Source: Anoplopoma fimbria (Eukaryota > Chordata > Actinopteri > Perciformes > Anoplopomatidae). Taken from it: DNA of 64,000 nt. Numbering within the stretch: position 1 is the first letter of the stretch; each line of letters starts with the position of its first letter. The translations under genes and the position numbers were made by a program. The stretch covers positions 12,654,326-12,718,325 of the forward strand of contig NC_072460.1 of the NCBI RefSeq assembly GCF_027596085.1, read 5' to 3'. Under the pieces are notes generated by a model that worked only from the letters and a program-made list of their open reading frames with translations, had not been told where the DNA came from and ran no database searches. This document shows, one piece after another, positions 37,301 through 49,929 of this stretch.

Positions 37301-39500
37301 ACAACAGTCAACTGCTGTTAGAAAGTGCAGACATTATGAATGTGCTTCTTGTTTACTTGATGTTCGGTTCAAAAGACAGATTGTCCATGACATAATCTGT
37401 TCATGCAATTTCAAAGCATTAAGCATGGAGTGGTGAATTAATTCATCATATCATAGCAAGCTCTGCATATGGTCACAGTAAGATAGCCATGACCACTTTT
37501 CATAGAGGAATACTGCTATTATCTCGGTGTGCTTTGTCTCTCTAATGGCTGAGGAAGACATTGACGAATAATCTGAATGGCAGACCTGCGACTCTCACTG
37601 CCAAGTTGAATGTTAATGGAAGCTTGTGAAGACGGATCTGATCCCCTGGATGGATACATGATGTTGAATTAATACAAAAAAACAGTGCTGTATGAACATG
37701 ATCTAAATATTTGGCTATCTACTCTAAATTTTATATTCAAGATAACTGGTAGCAGTTTGGAGGCTACATGTGTGCATGTACGATGTCTGATCCAGGCATT
37801 TTGAATGGATTAATCAGTATTGCCTTTATGGACCCATCTTATTTCAGATTCTTTGTTTTATTTGCTCGAAACACTCCAGCTGTCATATAAGCTAACAAAC
37901 TGTTTCTGAAAACGCAGATCCTTGTGAGCAACATTTTGCATGTGGATGCTATGGGTTAAAAACTGCCTTTTATACGTGGATATCTTCAGTTTATGACGCG
38001 AGACCGTTACAATTCTATCAAAGGTATCATGCCACAAGAATATCATGTGGATACAGATATATCATCCTATAATATAGCACATAATATTGTAGTAAACCAT
38101 GAAAGAAAAGCTTTGATGCAGGCCATGCAGAATATATTCTAATCATTCTGCAGCTGTAACAAATAAGTGGAGATCTAATGAATAATACAAAAAAATTAAT
38201 ATTGGATATATTACTGAAATCAGTAGCCTTAGGAAAAACATGGATGGTGACATTTCTCATTTTAGAGCACATCTGCTGTATTCAATATTTCCATTATGGG
38301 TACCACACAGTCCTGAGAACTAGCCACTCCTGCAGAAGGGTCTGGGATACATTCGTATTTTACTACTGGGTCTTTGTAACAGTCAAGAATTCAAACCTGT
38401 CATCATTTTCATGGTTTCTTCTCCTCTTTGTGGCCCCTCACTTGGTTTGTATATTCTGTTTTTTCTGCTCAACCTGTCAGAGAGCCCCTTTCTGCTAGAT
38501 CAATGTTGGATTTGTTGTGTGCAGAGCAAACATACAAAAGGCGAAGATAAGGGCAGGATAAACAACAAAGCAAATGTATTCTCAGAAAAGAGAGGAAAAC
38601 AGAAAAAGAACCTGAAAGACGAATTCACAAAAGAGAGGAAAGAAAAAACACTGAGGAAAATCAACGAAAGACAAGACGGTTAAACAAGGAGGGGAGCAAC
38701 CTTTTTTTCATAGTTTTAACTCAACATGAAGATGCTTTTGAAATGTTTTGGTTTGATCTACCAATGAGAGTTTTGTTTAAGGAAATGCCATGTGAACCGT
38801 CGATCAGGGGAGGCTTCTACAAAAACAAACTTTGAAAGCTCTCTGTCCCGGGAGTATTTCCCTCCCCTTATTGCACATTATTTGTCCATCCATCCTCCGC
38901 TATCCTGCATCTCCTTTGTGGTGAACAAAGTGGTTGGGAACAGGAAAAACAGGATCGTCTTCTAATCCAAGCGTAAAAGATGGATAGAAGGCAGCGGAAT
39001 GGTAATCTGCATCCTGGAAAAAGAAAGAACAGACACCAGGAGGAGAAATAATTAGAGGGATTAAGTGGAATGGAAGAGAGTGGGGTAAATTAGAGGAGGA
39101 GTTGGACTGTAAGTGTTTAGTAAAAGAGAGAGCAAGAAATGGGAACACCAGTGACGTCACAGTGGAATAAAGTGCACGGTTCGGGAGCATTGTGCCCGTG
39201 GAGCCTTGAATGTGATCGTCCAGAGAAAACAGTCTGTAAGCACAACGTGATGGTTGTGTGAGGCAGTGTGGCGGTGAGTGTACACAGAGCGTGTACACGA
39301 GCGAGCAGCGCAGTGCGGAGCATGTTTCCGTACAGATGGAAGTTTGTTTAGATTAGCATGAGTGGGAGAAGTGAGTATGCAGATGGAGATACAGATGTGG
39401 TGAATAGCACTCTGTGCGCTTCGGGGGTCTCTGGGATAAACTGGCAGTGTCAAGACATTTTTGCCCCCAAATTTTCACCACTTTCTCAATGTCAGCCAAC
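34400..39500. other. Intergenic, no gene seen
   Basis: Only short frames without family resemblance. Contains a (TAAG)n patch at 36535-36550 and an A/G-rich tract at 38570-38695 that yields a spurious Lys/Arg/Glu-rich frame. Confidence 0.45.
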
Positions 39501-39530
39501 ACCCCCACTGGATCTCTACTCAAAACATGC

Positions 39531-39596
39531 TGTGTGCGTGTGTGCGCGTGTGCGTGTGTGCGCGTGTGCGCGTGTGTGTGTGTGTGTGTGTGTGTG
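39531..39596. repeat. (GT)n microsatellite with CG interruptions
   Basis: Sixty-six bases of strictly alternating pyrimidine and purine, mixing tg and cg steps, then pure TG. This composition favours Z-DNA. Confidence 0.9.
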
Positions 39597-39840
39597 GCAG
39601 AGGATGCAGTATTCACAACAACATATGGCATCTTCATGTTCATTATCTATGCAACATCAAGGGGTCAAGTTAGACCTGTGTCTCTGTATATACAGTATGT
39701 GCACATAACCCTTGGTTTGGTGTCGCTATTACTACTGCTGCCACAATGGGCATAAGTGGTGTTTTAAGTCTTTGTCATGCTTAAATTTTATGCATATAAT
39801 CTTGTTTGTGTGTCAGTGTGTTTATAATTTACTGTGTATA

Positions 39841-40020
39841 GTTGGACTTTTTGGGAAAGATGCTTATTCACTTTCTGGCAGAGAGAAGATACCACTCTTC
39901 TATCTGTCTGTAAATATATCTCTACAGACAGCCGCTGGTTAGCTAAGCTTAGCATAGAAAGTTGAAACAGTGGGGAACGGCTAGCCTCACTCTGTCCAAA
40001 GGTAAAAAAATCTGTACAAA
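39841..40020 (+). mobile_element. Dispersed teleost repeat copy
   Basis: Carries in order the landmarks of a repeat familiar across percomorph genomes: ggactttttggga, gcttattcactttct, gataccactcttc-like text, ggttagctaagcttagcat, gaaacagtgggga, ggctagcctcactctgtc and caaaggtaaaa. No coding capacity. The class (non-autonomous DNA element or SINE) is not decided from sequence. Confidence 0.55.
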
Positions 40021-40029
40021 AAAAACAGA

Positions 40030-42960
40030 GTGTAAAAATTTGAATTTGCTGTTTTGCGAGGGGTTATGTGACAGACTCAAGGTGCGTTCTGAAATCACTA
40101 CAAAATCAACATGTGTACTAATGTTGAACATGGTTTTGTGTGAATAAACTTCCTGAGAGCCTCCTTGCTGTAACCATGATAACCCGTGCGAACTTCATGT
40201 GAACCAAAAAATATTTATGAAAATCATAAAGTCTGAACTAATTTAAATAATATATTACGCTTAGTAAAGTGGAATCTCTACTTTCATTGTAGTGTTATTT
40301 ATGTAACAGAGCTCTCCGCCATTGTCTGTTCAGAGCGTGGTCGTCACTACCGCATTGCATTGTGTGCTATTTATGCAGGGGTTGTGTCCAGTGTTTGCAT
40401 GCTGTAATATTTCCCCAGAAATAGTATGCATTTTGCATCATTTTTGTTTCTGAATTACAAAAAAATTCTTACGTATAGCATAAGAAATGGCATGTTGGTA
40501 TGGAGTTTCGGACACAACCTATTTTTTTGCCAGACAGTAACTCCATGGAGTTCCTGGTTACTGCTCAGAGAGGACACTTAACAACTTGTAAAACAGCACA
40601 TTGTTATTATTACACTTTGGGTTTTGTAAGTATTAAACATCCTGAAATGTTAAACTCAAATTGAATTTAATTGAATATTTGATTTTTTTTAAACATAATG
40701 CTCTGTTGAATCTGTGTTCTATACTCTTTGGCTATGCACGTGTATATTGCATTTCCCAGTATTGAGGCACTGTCTTGCGTCATCCTTTTAGTTGATATTG
40801 TGCTTACATAGTAATATTCCTATATAAGTTTGTCACTTTAACACAAACACACAACAAACCGGGGGTCAGGTGGTATTCCAGCAGAGGAGTAATAGTTGGT
40901 TTCTGGTGCTCCAGGCAAAATATAATCAAGCTGCCATGTGTAGTCAGCAGTGTGCGCTGCACTTGATTGATGCAGGCAGAAGGGAGGCTATATACACAAT
41001 GCACAGAGAGCGGGAGGAGTGGGGGGTCAATAGTAGCCCATTAGCTCAATTTTGCTATAGCAGATTAGTCTGGCCGTGTGTGCCTGCATGTCTTGACATA
41101 GACATATTTTTTCACAATCAGGGACAGAAGTGTGTGAGGAGAAGAATAAGATTGGAGTCCAGATTTTCCTTTTGAGCTGCAGCTATTTGTTTAGACAGAT
41201 CTCCTTGAATCCTAGAACATCTCTCTGTAAACACCAACAGATTCACTGAGGGAGACAGCGTAACACCGCCTGGAAGAGATGGATTGAAGGGTTGTGGCTG
41301 AAAAACAAAATAAGCCTTAATAATAGAGATGTATGAATTTCACTTTGTGAAAACAAAGTCCGACAAAGAGGAAACCAGAGGAGAAAAGCAAGCCTTCCGT
41401 TCAAGTGTTGTAGCGAATGAAAGTTACATAAACACCAAGGCAAAATAAACTCAGTTTGGAATCCATCTCTAGGTGTTTCACCTAACAAGGACTGAAGGTG
41501 GAAGATGAATTATTGCCCAAATGTGGACAGACACATAAAAACACACACTCATGCCACCTTAAAGGTGTTGTGCTTTCTATCAAAATGAGCATTTGTTTAT
41601 GCCATATCAAGAAACCAGTGTTCCTGTGGAAAAGCAACTGTTTAAATCCAAGGTGTGTGTGTGTAAGCGCCAAAGCGTGCACTCTCAAATACATGCATGT
41701 TTCCACATACCTACTTATCATGCGCAATGCATGAGAGTGCTGACGTCATAGTGTTATAGATGATTATGATGATAGTGTTTATTTATCTGCGGAGGTGGAA
41801 AAAGGTAGACGAGGGTTGAATGAATTCAGTGTCATGGTCGGCAGAGAGCGGGGCTCGAGCCAGGAAGAGAGAGGGAGCAGGGAAGAGGGGTGAATAGTTC
41901 TCTGTGTGAGGAGCAAGAGAAAAAAGAGAGCCTCTTGTGGTATGTTTACATGTCAATGCAGTTCCTCGTCTGATTGATGGTATCTGTGTGTCCGTGTGTG
42001 TGTGTTTGTGTGTCAGAGAGTGGGTTCCCACATTTAAATACTAGGCTTCCTCAAGTGGGACCATTATGTCTATTATGTACTAAGTGTTATGAAATGATAT
42101 GTTGCTTCATGTAATTTAATAAAGTTGCTCTTTGGACACTGAGTTATGCTAAGAGGGGGAGCGTATTAAAAGCCCTGCTCTCGCTTGTTCCACCATTGTG
42201 ATTCATTCAGCGTGAACCTACAAACCTCCTCCATGTGGCAAGCAGAGTAAATCTGAACTTGGCTTGATGCTACTTTGGACTGAAAGACAGCTGATTTTTT
42301 TTTTTTTAGAACAATGAACCAAATCTGATGCGCTTAATGGAAAATAAAGTAAACCTCAAGTAATAACTCCACAATTACTCAATTGTATTTACAATCCAAG
42401 AGTTAAAGAAGAAAATGTTTGTTTGTTTGCTTATTCCTCGTCATCCTGAATGACACTGACACCTTCAAGGCAATTATTAACTATAATCAATCTACTTAAT
42501 TGGACATATGTGTTGATACGAGGGTGTTTTCCAAGAAACGACCCTTCACCAGCAGACACGCTCTGCGCCGCTTTGAAGCCTGGCTCAAATAATGTGGGAA
42601 CAATTGCTGGGAGTCATGTGTGCAGATCTGAGTGTTTCTTGAGTTTAAAGCCGCTGAGGGGCTGGTTCAAACAAGCTGGTTGTTATTAGAGTCCATGTTT
42701 AGTTTTTTTGCCTTAAGGAGAAATCTGTTTGGTTATGTAGTGGAAAACATCTGACCTGATAAAAATGGGCAGGAAATTTAGGAAACGTGAGGAGAGTGAT
42801 TGAAAAGGAGGGAGGCAGACAGTGAGATACACAAACAAACATGCACATAAAAAGGGGGTGTTCGGGAAGATGGTGTTCATCTCCTGTTGCACCAAATGAA
42901 ACATGAAGGGTGTCAGTCACCATAGTGTGTTTGTGAGGTGTCAGGTTATTGCCCTTCGCA
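40030..42960. other. Intergenic, no gene seen
   Basis: No supported exons on either strand. A TG-rich patch occurs at 41985-42018 and a run of 14 T at 42296-42309. Confidence 0.45.
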
Positions 42961-42970
42961 GAGGCCCTCC

Positions 42971-42971
<1 letters not shown>

Positions 42972-43032
<61 letters not shown>
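42972..43032. repeat. (TG)30 microsatellite
   Basis: Sixty-one bases of perfect TG dinucleotide repeat in intergenic DNA. Confidence 0.95.
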
Positions 43033-43035
<3 letters not shown>

Positions 43036-46000
43036 TGAAGTCCTGGGCATGCACACCTTCGAGTTTCTGTTTGTTTAATGAAGCCCTCTCATGTGTAAAA
43101 TGAGTCTTAACACCTGATCAGCCTGACTAAAGGTGCTAATCTGATACAGTAACTTTGTTAGACCACGTCTAGACACACATGTATGGTAGTTTTGTTTGTG
43201 CTATAAGTAAAGTTATGAAATCATGACCAACGGTCAGCAAATAAGATACTTAAGGCTCACATCAAACATGTAGTGTAATGGTGCCAATGTATATGCTGTA
43301 GTGACAGTGTTTCTGGCAATGTTCCCATAGCTTCTCAAGGAGCATGACACTACAGTTACCAGGGAGAGGACACCGGGCACGCTGTGGAAACCAGGCCAGT
43401 TTGACCAGTCAGACCAACAAAAAAGATCTTGATATACCCGTTTGCTCCTCCTCTCCTGGCACGGAGGTGTCACCTCTATTTAGGAGTTTGGGATGTTAGA
43501 ACAAACTGCTTTGTGTCTTGCCGAGCGGCGTAACAGACCTTGCATAAGACGAGTGTTCTGGCAAACCGACATGGCAACGCCGAGTCTCTTTCTCTTTCTC
43601 CATCTGCTACTGCTCAGTCTGGGCTCCTGTGTTTATGATGACAAAGCCGTGACAGGGCGGTAATGACGCTGTGTCAATGGGCCAAATGGGATGGACTGTC
43701 AAGTTTCAGTGAATGACATGGAATTAGTTGTTCTCTTCTCCACTTCCTTCCTGCTGTGATGGACACGTTTTATGGCGAAGTGAAGGCCATCTCTTTGAAG
43801 TATGCCACATTACACATTTCACAAGTAAATGCAGAATATGAAGGGAGACCATGTAGATTGTTGTATCACGGACTGAGGTTAGGCTCTTTCTACAAAGTAA
43901 ACCATCTCTGGGTGGTCCCTGATCTTCCTAGATCTTCAGCGGATGTCCTGAGTACTATAGGACATATGGAGAGTTACATAAATATCCCAGCCTGGCTCAT
44001 AGGGTAATTTAGCAGGCAATCAGCCTGAATAACTCCATAGTTTATAAATACAAACCACGTCATTTGTCGTTGGTGTTCAAACATGTTCTAAAGATGAAGA
44101 CATCCTGAGGAAGAGCAACATGTCCAAGTAAAAACCAAGTAAAACCAAAATGTCTTGATTAACTTTTAATGGGAGTTTACAACACTGAATGGGTGTGAAC
44201 AAAGGTGTAAAGACAGACAGAAGGAGATATATTTAGAATGCATTCTTCTGTGTGTCCTCTGTGTTTAGTGGAGCAGAGCAGGGATTAGGCCTGATTTCAG
44301 TATCGTATTTCCTTGGAAAATGAGCCGGCGATGTAGGGAGTTGACAGTGTACAAAAGGCGTCAGAGCTTGTGCTTTGTTGCTGTCCTGAATCCCTCCGTC
44401 AACCCACACTCAGTTTCTCTTCTGCTTCTTTAATCCCACCTGCCTCCTGGAAGGACTCCCCCCTGTTTCCCTCCCTCCCCAGGCTGCCTCTCCTTAAGCA
44501 GAATTTTAAAAGCACCTTTCGGGGAAACGCATAAACAGATAACTTCTGAGGACTCTTTAATGACGATGATGATGTTTTAGTGTTTAGTGTGGACACAAAG
44601 AGAGTGTAGAAGAAGACGTTTTGTTGGCCTGTTAGCTGAAATGAGCCAGAACAAGTCACAGTAAGTACCACGCAGTCACATTGTGCACTGCTTAAGTCAG
44701 TGCAGGAGCCAAGATATGGCAAAATAGATAAGGGCTGATCCTGTGTGAAGACTAAACTGTTAACACTAGTGCAACATAAAGTAATTGCTTGGAAAATGAC
44801 AGCATGAAGTCATAGCAAAATCTAGATATTAAAGCCATATGTTGAACACAAAGTCGATCTTCAGCTGGGTTCTGTGCGTTGTTTTTCTAAGATTAGGCAA
44901 TTGATGATGGGAAGGCATGGATAAGGAAGGTGGAGGAGCTTTGAAGTGGGTAAAGGGAAGGGGCCAGGCAGGTATGTGCATTTGAAGGGTTGCTGAAAGA
45001 AACATCAGGTCAGCAGCAGTGAAAGAATGTGAGGAAAAAAAAGCATAAGTGCTGAACTTTGCTCCTCAGAGCCAATAACAACTCAAGGATATGAATGTTG
45101 AAAATCATATATTTCAAATAAAGCCCATACAAGCGCAACATAGTGCTACTGCTACTACGCACATAATTCCATCTTCATCCCTTCCAAAAGCAGGATAAAG
45201 GTTGGAAATAAAAATATATAACCACTGTCATTGTTTTAATATTCAACTAAGAAAAATATCCTAAGTGATAAAACCTAATGGCAGTACATCAGTCGAGAAA
45301 GGTAAAGTCAGAGGCAGAGGCGGCTTACTGCTTCATTCTATCTGTATTTACCCAAAGACTGGTTTGATTGTTGGACTTTTCAAAGATGGCAAGATAAAAG
45401 AGGAGATGGATGGTAGGTCACTGCTACATTGTGTTTTTATATTTGCCTTGTCTTAGGTGGCTTTGCACCGAGTCGCATCAGGTATGTCACTGATTAGCCT
45501 GCCCCGAAGCCGGGTGTGTTCCTGCTGCTAGTAAAAATCTCACTGTGCTTCCTGTCTGCAGCCTCACAGATTGTTCACCAGGTCCGTGCACGCCACAAAC
45601 TCATCCCACAGTGAAAAGTCAGCATACTCGCTTCTTTCATTAGAACATAATCAATACAAACTTGTCTTACTTGAGCACCATCTGCTACAGAAACCCACTT
45701 CGGGTTGCGTTAGAACAATGGCACCCCCTCCACCCCAGACTGCAAATTTCATTTTAGGAACCAGACGCCGTTTATGAAGAGCAATGCAGACAAGAATCCT
45801 GGCAAAGCTGTCACAGTGAATGCAGATATATAATCAAAGCTGTGTTTTCTGGTGGATTTGCGGAAATCTGTTTTCATCAAAACTCTTTAGAGATGGTTCG
45901 TCCCAGGAGAGTGGGGAGAGCACTGCAGACATTCAAAACAAGGGAGGGGGTCAATATACATAGAAAAGAGGAAATAGTGCCAGATTATATGAGACAGAAA

Positions 46001-48630
46001 AAAGGGAGAGACTCAAGAGACGCAACTCAGGATTACGTTTAACTAATGCTGTTAAGGACAGGTTATGGATAATGGTACAGCAGGAAGAATTTGGAGTTAA
46101 AGTAATGGAAAAAAACAACATATTAATGTCACATTTCTCATTTTGGGAGTTTAAGAGGGATTGAACATGTCTTTTGGTATGACATAGCATTTACTCTCTT
46201 AATAGCATGTGTCTGGCAGCAGGTGGGGTCCCGGCCAGGTCGAGGAGATGAACGCTCACAGAGTTCACGGAACTGAGTCACTGGTCGTGGATGAACCTCA
46301 AGACATTTATTAGATTAAACTACATGAGTGTCACTAGCTTTGTTTTGGCAACCAGAAGAACACACAGTTTTTTTTTTTCAACTGGCGAATACAGAACTGG
46401 AAAGTGGGGGGTTGCCGAGTTGTCAAAGTGCCAAGACGTTCCGATTTCAGGGGAGCCGGGTTGTGATGACATCAGGGCAGTGTAATGCAGCTTGTCATGA
46501 GTGCAGCATGCATGACTTGATGTAATGTAACTCTGACAGTGCCACCTGAACTCCCAGCTAGCGCACAGACGGTAAAACATTTGATAGCATTAGAGACAGA
46601 TCTAAAGAGAGAGAGAGAGATTAAAAGAGAGAGAGAGAGAGAGACAGAAATATTGGCAAGCATGGAAGAATTGTTTCAGATGGAACAAATAGCCCATCAA
46701 TAGCCCCTCAATCACTGCTTTACCTCTCCTCCCTCCCTTTCTTCCGCTCCAGTATACATCTGGCCAAAGTGCAGCAGTGACCTAACTGTTTTCTCTCTGA
46801 TGAGGGACAACACATCAACATTCTCAGGAAACCTAGCTAGCAACACAACTAATTTATCATAAACATAAAACCAAACAGAAATAGCTCACAGGCTCCCCTC
46901 ACTCTCACTATGCAAAGAGGCTTGCAGTGCTGGGGAGAGGGTGGAAAAAAAGTGTGTGAGGTAGGGAAAGTGAGCAAGACCGACAGGTTCCTATTTAGAC
47001 ACAATGCAATAAAGCACATTCATGCTGACACCCCTCCCCCATAACCCAACATTTAACCACCATGGACCTCACACAGGGCAGGACCATGTAGAGGGCTTCC
47101 TCGTATATAGCACAGGTGGAATCGGTTTCTCTGCCTGGAGCTAAAAGCATTGCTCCAGTAAAAGCATATGCAGATGTGTACATAAATATAAATATATGAC
47201 ACAGGTATGTTCATACACACAGCAACGCCCGGAGCATCAGATTTCACCCCCTAAGGAATAATGGGAAGCACTAAAGACTTACAAATTGATTTTACAAGGT
47301 GCAAGATAAGTGCTGGAGTCACATTAAAACAAGTGTGTGGGTTTATTTTAAAATAAGTAACTATGTACTATATTTAAACAATGAGGTCATAGTGTGGAGC
47401 CCCCTGTATCTACTAAGGGCTTTGAATCGTATCAGGGTGGTTGGTAAGAAAGATAGTCTCTCTGCGTGACCCCGGTTCAAGCATGTTGGCCTTCACGTGC
47501 TCCCTGGACTGTCCCTATGTAACGTAGTGCAACCCTAGCAGATGGAGGGATACATGTTCTGCAGGTGGACGAGCGATCAGCCTTAAACTGGAATAGTCGA
47601 GCAACCAAAACAGAAAACGGTTCTGTTCTTATGCATCACTTCAGTTTTATCGGAGCAGCAACGATAAGCACCTTATGCCCTCACTAGGTGGTATCCCTCT
47701 GGTGTTAAAACCATCCCTGTAAAAAAAACTGTGTGCAGCTCCTGATAAAGCGGTAGGCAGTAATCAGGTGCTTTATTGGCTCCTTTCAATTTGAAAGATA
47801 AGGTGGTGATGAACTGTGTCAACAGCTTACAGTGAACTCCCTGGTTATCAAACTATAGCTGCTACATATATCACACTATTCTTCCTCCCACTTCCAACCA
47901 AAACCTCACAACCCCCCTTACATTAGCCTGACACCCTATCTCTCCCCCTATCCTCCAGCCAAGTCTGCGCTCTCTCCCCCTCAGTCCTCTGCATGCTGTA
48001 TCCCTTGACCTCCTTTCTACATGAAAACATCACCGCTAACCTCTCCCAACTACTCTTTCATAAGTCTTCTATCATAGGAGCTGTCACTGTAGAGGAAGAC
48101 ACTGGATGTCCCTGGAAAGAGAAAGATACACAGAGAATCCAAAACACACACACAGCTGGGCCCAAGCAATGGAGAATAGCTGACCACTGACGTAGCTTAA
48201 TGTAGCTAAGCCATAGCTGTGGGGGAAAATAAAAAAAGCTCCATTAACAGAGAGCAGAGCCGGCTGACTGAATGCAGCTGTGCTCCGCAGAGCATGATCA
48301 TGAGGGAAGTTGACTGATTATGATCACCTGCAATGCACTGCGTAGCGTAGCAGAGCTGCTCAACATGAGAGGAGGGGGCATATTCATATGAAGTGGAAAT
48401 TACACACTGGATATTGGATTACACTGAGTGACTAGTAGTGTGTGTGTGAGGGAAAGAGTGACAGAGAGAGAGGGACTCTGGAAATGATCAGGAGCAAGCT
48501 AGGCAAGATTGATTGCCAAATAAAAAACATTTTAAATATCAGTATCATATCTCATGACTCAACCTATCAGATTAGCATTTATCTTCCAAAGGCGAATGAA
48601 AAATATTAAACTGGTGTTTAATCTACTAAA
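43033..48630. other. Intergenic, no gene seen
   Basis: Contains a (GA)n pair at 46606-46644 (two pure GA blocks separated by 4 nt) and a C/T-rich stretch at 47880-47990. An 83-codon frame at 43756-44007 lacks splice context and family resemblance. Confidence 0.45.
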
Positions 48631-48636
48631 CATCTC

Positions 48637-48670
48637 CTTCATTCCTCACCACTAAAGGTAAGGAATGAAG
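48637..48670. repeat. Short hairpin (14-bp arms, 6-nt loop)
   Basis: CTTCATTCCTCACC, loop actaaa, then GGTAAGGAATGAAG. The arms are complementary except for one position. Confidence 0.7.
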
Positions 48671-49830
48671 GTAGACGGAGATAGAAGGTGCAGGTGAAAG
48701 AGCAAAGTAAAATATAAAACAGCTGCGAATTTAATGACACACCGATATGAGTGTACATGGTACTACTAGGTAATTACTATTGTTTTGCATGCTTAGGCCT
48801 GTAATTTATTTCTTATACATCCTGCCATTCACGCCTCTCACGCATGCTCACCCATGAACTCCTGCTGTCATCATCTGGGGCTGTCAGTCCTGATATCAGC
48901 TGTTCTCATCGGCTGCTCACATCAATCAAGTAGCACAGCAACACACCTACATTGTTAGCCTATCATCTCGCTGCCCTCTCTTTTTAAATCAGATTCTGTC
49001 CCTGCCTTAACGACATTCATGCTGCTGTTAAACGAGCGCCCTTCTATCTCCCCATCACCACCCAGTCGTCACAGATTCATCCGCCTCGTCAGCCCCTCAG
49101 TCTCAGAATCATTAGCCACCACCAGCAGACTCCATGGGGGGATTTATCTTTGTGTTGCTTAGGTCAGATACCCCTCGATTGCAAATCTCCCCGTCACTAT
49201 AGTCTAGAAAATCAGACAGCAGCGAGGGAAATTTTAGCTTTACTTCCTACAAAAAAAAAAAATCTCACTTACATCTAGTGGTTTCTGGTCATGCAGATAG
49301 TTTGCTTTAATTTGTGCTGGACAGTTTTTAGATATCTGTCTGTGTCTCAGCCTCCCCTCCAATATCACAATTTGTTTTGTGGTGTTCAAAGTTTGAAACA
49401 TTGCTTTTAACATCTCTTTAAGTGTCCCCATTATTCTGGATAAACACAACATGCTGTGAACAGTTTTCATAAGGACTATTTAGAGCTCTGAGATCTGGAG
49501 TATCAGGGACACTGTTTCCTGAAAGAAAAGCTGGCGTTGAATTTTCCAAATGTGATTTCTCAATGCTGTCAGCACCACAAATGAAATACCATATACCTCA
49601 TTTGTATCAGAATGGCAGCACAAACCTCAGAGATAGATATCTATAAAACTGGGCACATGAAACCAAAACTATTTGTATGGCTTGATGACATTTAGGGTAA
49701 GAGTTTTGGTTTCTGAAAGATGGGTGAACCAACCCAGTCTCTTATTAGCAGACTGGACCCCTTCACAGGTTTTTACAAAACTGAATGGTGGCCCTTAAAG
49801 TTTGACATGGCCGGTGATTCCTTGCAGCAT

Positions 49831-49925
49831 CTCTCTCTCTCTCTCTCTCCAAACACTTGAACATCTGCCTCATGGGCCGGCTCTAGCGGAGGCTCAGGGG
49901 GGACTTAGGGGGAGGGATGGGGGGG
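49831..49925 (+). other. (CT)n tract followed by a G-quadruplex motif
   Basis: A (CT)9 run at 49831-49849 is followed at 49897-49925 by four G runs of 6, 5, 3 and 7 G with loops of 5, 1 and 2 nt on the + strand. This satisfies the strict G-quadruplex pattern. Confidence 0.75.
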
Positions 49926-49929
49926 AGAC

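Noticed and set aside
38411..38683. 90-codon + frame rich in Lys/Arg/Glu
   Set aside because: Arises from an A/G-rich tract; low complexity and no family resemblance.
43756..44007. 83-codon + strand frame in the gene-poor region
   Set aside because: No recognised domain, no splice-site or promoter context, and the length is expected by chance.
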